Shown here piece by piece: positions 60,574 to 64,000 of a stretch of DNA of 64,000 nucleotides (position 1 is its first letter; the number at the start of each line of letters is the position of its first letter). The notes beneath the pieces are model-generated. The model was not told the DNA's origin. It ran no database searches and saw only the letters and a program-made list of their open reading frames with translations. Both the position numbers and the translations under genes were made by a program. The stretch covers positions 124,001 through 188,000 of the forward strand of contig CAXXXL010000001.1 in the NCBI GenBank assembly GCA_963666505.2, in the 5' to 3' direction. The stretch is from JABGQS01 sp963666505. Its GTDB lineage: Bacteria > Bacillota > Clostridia > Christensenellales > SZUA-584.

Positions 60574-61172
60574 AATACGCCCACTCATCAAGTGTTTTCG
60601 ATATGAACTCAGGGCCATTATCAACTCGGATTCTTTCCGGAACACCTCTGTCGCAGCAAATCGATTCTAAAGTTTCAACTACCTTCTCGCCGTTAATTCT
60701 TTGGTCTGCATAGATTGCCAAGCATTCTCTGCTGTGTATATCAATAATCGTTAACGCCCTGAAGCGTTTGCTGTTAAACAAGCAGTCGGACACGAAATCC
60801 ATCGCCCAGCATTCGTTTATCCCTGTTGTATCTTGTCTCGGTATTCTAGCACCGCTTATGCGTTTTCTTTTGGTCTTGCATCGTAGATTTAGCCCTTCGT
60901 CACGATAAAGCCGGTAAACCCGCTTGTGATTTATATTCCAACCTTCCCTACGAAGCAATATATGAATCCGCTTATATCCATACCTGATTCGTGTTGCTGC
61001 AATATCCTTAATCCGCATTCGTAGTAGTTCTTGATTATCTGCCTTGCTCTTATATCTGAATGTTGATCGATACATCTGCACCGCCTTGCATCCTCGACAT
61101 TCGCTAATTGCGTAGTGTGCCTGAAGCCATCTGACAGCTTCTCTTTTAGCTTCAGGCTTTAGAGCTTTTTTG
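60557..61172 (-). pseudogene. IS3-family transposase orfB, 3'-truncated
   Basis: The frame reads KKALKPEAKREAVRWLQAHY from the orfA overlap, then HTH-21 (RYGYKRIHILLRREGWNINH) and the rve integrase core with the first Asp in WAMDFVSDCL and the second in RVDNGPEFIS. The third catalytic residue (Glu) and about 80 residues are lost. OrfB would be made by -1 slippage at A-AAA-AAG in the end of orfA (61165-61172). Confidence 0.85.
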
Positions 61173-61531
61173 ACAGCACGTCCTGCAGCATCTGTTTATC
61201 CAAACTTAAATCTGCGACCAACTTTTTCAGCTGTCGATTCTCTTCTTCGAGTTGCTTTAGTTTGCGAACATCGCTCGGCATCATACCTCCATATTTCTGT
61301 TTCCACCGATAAAAAGTTTGCTCGGTTATACCCATATTTCGGATAACTTCTTTCACTGGCGTTCCTGTCTCAGCTTGCTTCAATGCAAAAGCTATTTGTT
61401 CCTCTGTAAACTTACTGGTCTTCATTTTTCTATCCTCCCTTTGTTAGCTTATTTTATTTCAAAAACTAACATTTTGCATAGACCAGTTTTTTGGGAGAAC
61501 GTCAACTATCCCCGATATATTGGACACATAG
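60574..61531 (-). mobile_element. Truncated IS3-family element
   Basis: The element carries orfA and the 5' two-thirds of orfB on the minus strand. Its orfA-side end is near 61531, where the minus strand begins TGTCCAATATATCGGGG. The other end is missing: orfB breaks off at DEWAYS, and the sequence joins the hicB fragment with no inverted repeat. It is not able to move on its own. Confidence 0.8.
61159..61425 (-). CDS. IS3-family transposase orfA
   Basis: The 88-residue protein has the helix-turn-helix of OrfA (KTSKFTEEQIAFALKQAETG then GITEQTFYRWKQKYGGM) and a leucine-zipper-like C-terminus (RKLKQLEEENRQLKKLV). It ends VLSKKL at a slippery A-run. Confidence 0.9.
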   Translation of the reverse strand: MKTSKFTEEQIAFALKQAETGTPVKEVIRNMGITEQTFYRWKQKYGGMMPSDVRKLKQLEEENRQLKKLVADLSLDKQMLQDVLSKKL

Positions 61532-61660
61532 AGTAGATTTATGAGTTAAAGTGTAGTTTTTCGAACTGTTCCATTGAGCAGCGAGAATGTAGGACTGCTG
61601 AAAAAGTTGAAAAGAAAGAGTCTCGCAAAAGGGTTCTATGATAATTGTATTGTGTTTTGA

Positions 61661-61924
61661 TCAATAAAAGGAACACGCACACATCCACACAACTTCAACC
61701 GGGAACTCGAAAGTATTTGTAAGAAAGCAGACATCAAACGGATTTCTGCAAACGTTATACGTAATAGGCTTGCAAGTAATGCAATAGCGCGTGGTGCAGA
61801 GTGTAAGACGGTTTCAGAAATCTTAGGGCGTAAGGAAGTCACAATAACGCTTAACAATTATGTGCATCCATCTAAAGAAAAAATGAAAGAAGTCGCAGAG
61901 ATGATAACTATTTCGTCTTTTTAA
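61661..61924 (+). pseudogene. C-terminal remnant of a tyrosine recombinase
   Basis: The frame reads HNFNRELESICKKADIKR, then SANVIRNRLASNAIARGAEC and KTVSEILGRKEVTITLNNYV, the tail of a phage-type integrase. The conserved HxLRHT has become SANVIRNR and the LGH motif LGR; the nucleophilic Tyr remains. The N-terminal three quarters are absent and a stop lies upstream. It differs in sequence from the intact integrase at 58278. A further fragment (DKRDDFEDAPIACSALF) follows in 61932-61985. Confidence 0.75.
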
Positions 61925-62093
61925 AAACCGACAAACGGGACGATTTTGAGGATGCCCCTATTGCCTGTAGTGCGTTGTTCTAAGAGGGTTTAGAATATAG
62001 CGTTTGAGTATTATTTAAATGTGGTTTTTCACTTTCAACTTGTACAGTACTTTGGGGAAAGTCAATACCATTTAAAAGAATAGATATTATTCT

Positions 62094-63137
62094 CTAGACT
62101 CCTTTTTTCATTAATGCAGCTTTCTTTTCATACAGCCGTTTATCAGCAAGCTCAAGTACCTCTTCCGGCACTTTGCATTCAGAGCGCGCTGCAAAACCAT
62201 AACTGACGGAGACCTTAATATTTAAATAGCAGGATGAAGTCATGGCCTCTTCGATTCTATCGATAAATAATCGCACGCTATCATTTGATGAATTTGTCTG
62301 TACAACTAAAAACTCATCTCCGCCATATCGTACAACGAAATCAGTACTACGCGCTTTTTCTTTAATGCATTTCGCTATATTTCTTAATATGATATCTCCG
62401 AAAACATGTCCATGCTCATCATTCATTTGTTTGAATTTATCCACATCAAACATAATCAAAATATAATCGCTTTTATCTATTTTATAAAGAGATTCTTCAT
62501 AGCGCATGATCATGTCGAGTAATTTTCTGTTGAGTAATCTTGTCAGCTCATCTTTGAACGAGCTGCGCAAAAACTTGTCGTTCATTTCATCGAATTTTTT
62601 ATATTTCACTAACATATAGATTGCTATTAAAAACACAGTAAGTATATAAGCTATAATCGTGTATATCAATGATGGAAGGTCGGCCGCGACAGGTATTTCT
62701 ACTACCGCCGAATATACCGTCAGCCCAATAAGCAAACCGAGATATGAAAAAAACAAGACCTTTAAGCGCTTTCCGGTAAACATCAATAGAATAGCCACTA
62801 TAACAGCGATTGATATATATGGTGCGCTTCCCATTATACTTGTTTGGTGCCAAAACAAAGGTACTAGTATAAAGCATACATATAGCACGAAAAAGAAACA
62901 TGCGTTATTAAGAGATATAGCTTTTAATCGGAAAAGCAGCATAGTAACTCCAGCACAAATAACCGCACCGGCATATATATAAATGCCAATCATACCAGAA
63001 TAAAAGATTATCATCATAGCGGTACCTAAGACACAGGCGATTGCGCTGAACAGCATAACCATTTTTTGCATCTTATATTGGGCATCATCATAATTCTGCT
63101 GTTTATACATATCAAACAGTATTTGTTCACTATCCAT
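62094..63137 (-). CDS. Membrane-bound GGDEF diguanylate cyclase
   Basis: The 347-residue protein has five or six N-terminal membrane helices (about 28-178) and a GGDEF domain (about 190-340): SFKDELTRLLNRKLLD, IMFDVDKFKQMNDEHGHVFGD, VVRYGGDEFLVVQ with the intact catalytic motif, and VSVSYGFAA. Such proteins make cyclic di-GMP. No RxxD inhibitory site is seen five residues before the motif. AAAGGG precedes the ATG. It follows 52 bases after the GGDEF/HD-GYP gene, so the two are probably co-expressed. Confidence 0.92.
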   Translation of the reverse strand: MDSEQILFDMYKQQNYDDAQYKMQKMVMLFSAIACVLGTAMMIIFYSGMIGIYIYAGAVICAGVTMLLFRLKAISLNNACFFFVLYVCFILVPLFWHQTSIMGSAPYISIAVIVAILLMFTGKRLKVLFFSYLGLLIGLTVYSAVVEIPVAADLPSLIYTIIAYILTVFLIAIYMLVKYKKFDEMNDKFLRSSFKDELTRLLNRKLLDMIMRYEESLYKIDKSDYILIMFDVDKFKQMNDEHGHVFGDIILRNIAKCIKEKARSTDFVVRYGGDEFLVVQTNSSNDSVRLFIDRIEEAMTSSCYLNIKVSVSYGFAARSECKVPEEVLELADKRLYEKKAALMKKGV

Positions 63138-63189
63138 ATTAAACCCTTTCTGTTAGCACCTTATCATTTACCACGCAGTTGCAATGGCA

Positions 63190-64000
63190 CTAGGTAGTGC
63201 TTATCATTTTTACAAATAATGCTGCAATCTCAGGGTCAAAATGTGTGCCAGAACATCTTATTATTTCATTTATAGCTTCTTCCTTACTTAGTGCTTTTGC
63301 ATATGATCTATCTGTAGTCATAGCATCATAGGAATCTGCGACTGTTATAATCCTTGCCGGCAAAGAAATTTCTTCACCTTTAAGTCCTCTTAGGTATCCT
63401 GTACCGTCCCATCTTTCGTGATGCTCTAAAACATATTTGGCTATTTCAGTAAACTGATCCACTAAACTTAATATCCTATACCCTTTTTCAGGATGTCTTT
63501 TAATTTCATTCCATTCATCTTCGTTTAATTTTTGAGGTTTATTGAGGATTTTCCCGTCAATATCTATTTTCCCAATATCATGCATAAGTCCGGCTGTTCT
63601 TATCTGATCGACATCATGCGCGTTATAACCCATCTTGGTTGCAATATCTTTACAGATTTCGCTAACTTTAATAGAATGCGACTGCTCCCTCTTGTATTTC
63701 TTGAAAAGAGTCTCCATAACCACATCGACAGTTTTAAACCTCGTTGTTGAACTTTCAGATAGCTTATTTCTATACATCATATCTTCGGCAAGTTTAAATA
63801 TATCTTGAATTTTTTCTTCTTTATTACTTTTAGTTTTATAGCCAAAGGAAATAGAAATATCCATATAGCCTTTTTTTGCTTTTATTGAAAGTTCATTAAT
63901 ACGTTTAATGAATTTTTCAGCTTCTAAAGTATCTGTTTTTGGTAATATAATAACAAATTCATCCCCTCCGAGTCTGGCAATAATATCATCAGCCCGGCAT
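63190..64000 (-). CDS. GGDEF and HD-GYP domain protein, 5' end outside the window
   Basis: The open frame enters from the window edge. The visible part has the end of a GGDEF domain (ARLGGDEFVIILPKTDTL), then an HD-GYP domain with the metal site GLMHDIGKIDIDGKI, RHPEKGYRIL, and HHERWDGTGYLRGLKGEEI, ending DPEIAALFVKMIS. HD-GYP proteins degrade cyclic di-GMP, so synthesis and breakdown could be in one protein. The GYP tripeptide reads GYL here. Any sensor domain is beyond the window. Confidence 0.9.
   Translation of the reverse strand, partial: CRADDIIARLGGDEFVIILPKTDTLEAEKFIKRINELSIKAKKGYMDISISFGYKTKSNKEEKIQDIFKLAEDMMYRNKLSESSTTRFKTVDVVMETLFKKYKREQSHSIKVSEICKDIATKMGYNAHDVDQIRTAGLMHDIGKIDIDGKILNKPQKLNEDEWNEIKRHPEKGYRILSLVDQFTEIAKYVLEHHERWDGTGYLRGLKGEEISLPARIITVADSYDAMTTDRSYAKALSKEEAINEIIRCSGTHFDPEIAALFVKMISTT

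Noticed and set aside
60557..61531. Complete IS3 element
   Set aside because: orfB lacks the catalytic Glu region and no terminal repeat is found on that side, so it is recorded as truncated.

Overview
The window reads as a chromosomal segment of a moderate-GC, Gram-positive anaerobe of the Bacillota, most likely class Clostridia. The evidence is strong Shine-Dalgarno sites before most genes, frequent TTG/GTG starts, sigma-A-type promoters, a PerR/rubrerythrin/rubredoxin oxidative-stress set, the tmk-holB-ricT block known from Firmicutes, secG-rnr-smpB-ssrA, and surface proteins with cohesin, dockerin and SpoIID domains. The species cannot be named from the sequence.

Layout. 0-5 kb: a truncated FGGY sugar kinase divergent from a class II aldolase, a non-coding stretch with phased GATAC pentamers, a membrane-anchored surface protein, a lipoprotein and a family I pyrophosphatase. 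5-10 kb: oxidative-stress genes on the minus strand (rubredoxin-type protein, a ferredoxin-rubrerythrin fusion, and a perR-katG operon with a PerR-box-like promoter). 11-16 kb: speA, carboxynorspermidine synthase and nspC, an aspartate-semialdehyde-based polyamine operon. 16-24 kb: xylose isomerase with an operator-like promoter, a ZIP transporter, an MBL hydrolase with an XRE regulator, and a SpoIID-dockerin gene followed at once by a membrane-anchored cohesin gene. 24-28.6 kb: an accessory, partly AT-rich patch (frameshifted methyltransferase, O-antigen-ligase-like protein, duplicated small gene, dispersed T-arm-like repeats) ending at tRNA-Gly(CCC). 28.6-39.5 kb: fluoride exporter genes with DUF190, mtlD, ferredoxin, an ornithine cyclodeaminase relative, a second aldolase, an L,D-transpeptidase, and mnmA with acetyltransferase and NUDIX genes. 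39.6-48.2 kb: an ABC-2 export locus with one ATPase, one repeat-bearing membrane protein and four permeases in two duplicated pairs, followed by two membrane proteins. 48.2-49.7 kb: a complete IS1182-type element. 49.8-58.1 kb: housekeeping block (YaaO-like decarboxylase, HAD phosphatase, tmk, holB, ricT, secG, rnr, smpB, tmRNA). 58.1-62 kb: accessory DNA next to the tmRNA 3' end (integrase, HigBA toxin-antitoxin, a hicB fragment joined to a truncated IS3-type element, an integrase remnant). 62-64 kb: two cyclic-di-GMP proteins, a membrane GGDEF protein and a GGDEF/HD-GYP protein cut by the window edge.

The observations I rate most worth following are: the adjacent cohesin and SpoIID-dockerin genes, which suggest a private pair that docks a cell-wall protein at the membrane; the in-frame ferredoxin-rubrerythrin fusion that still carries a complete internal ribosome binding site and start; two divergent promoters that share one self-palindromic -35 hexamer, one of them probably giving a leaderless mRNA; and the duplicated ABC-2 permease pairs. 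I did not recognise a complete new defence-type system.
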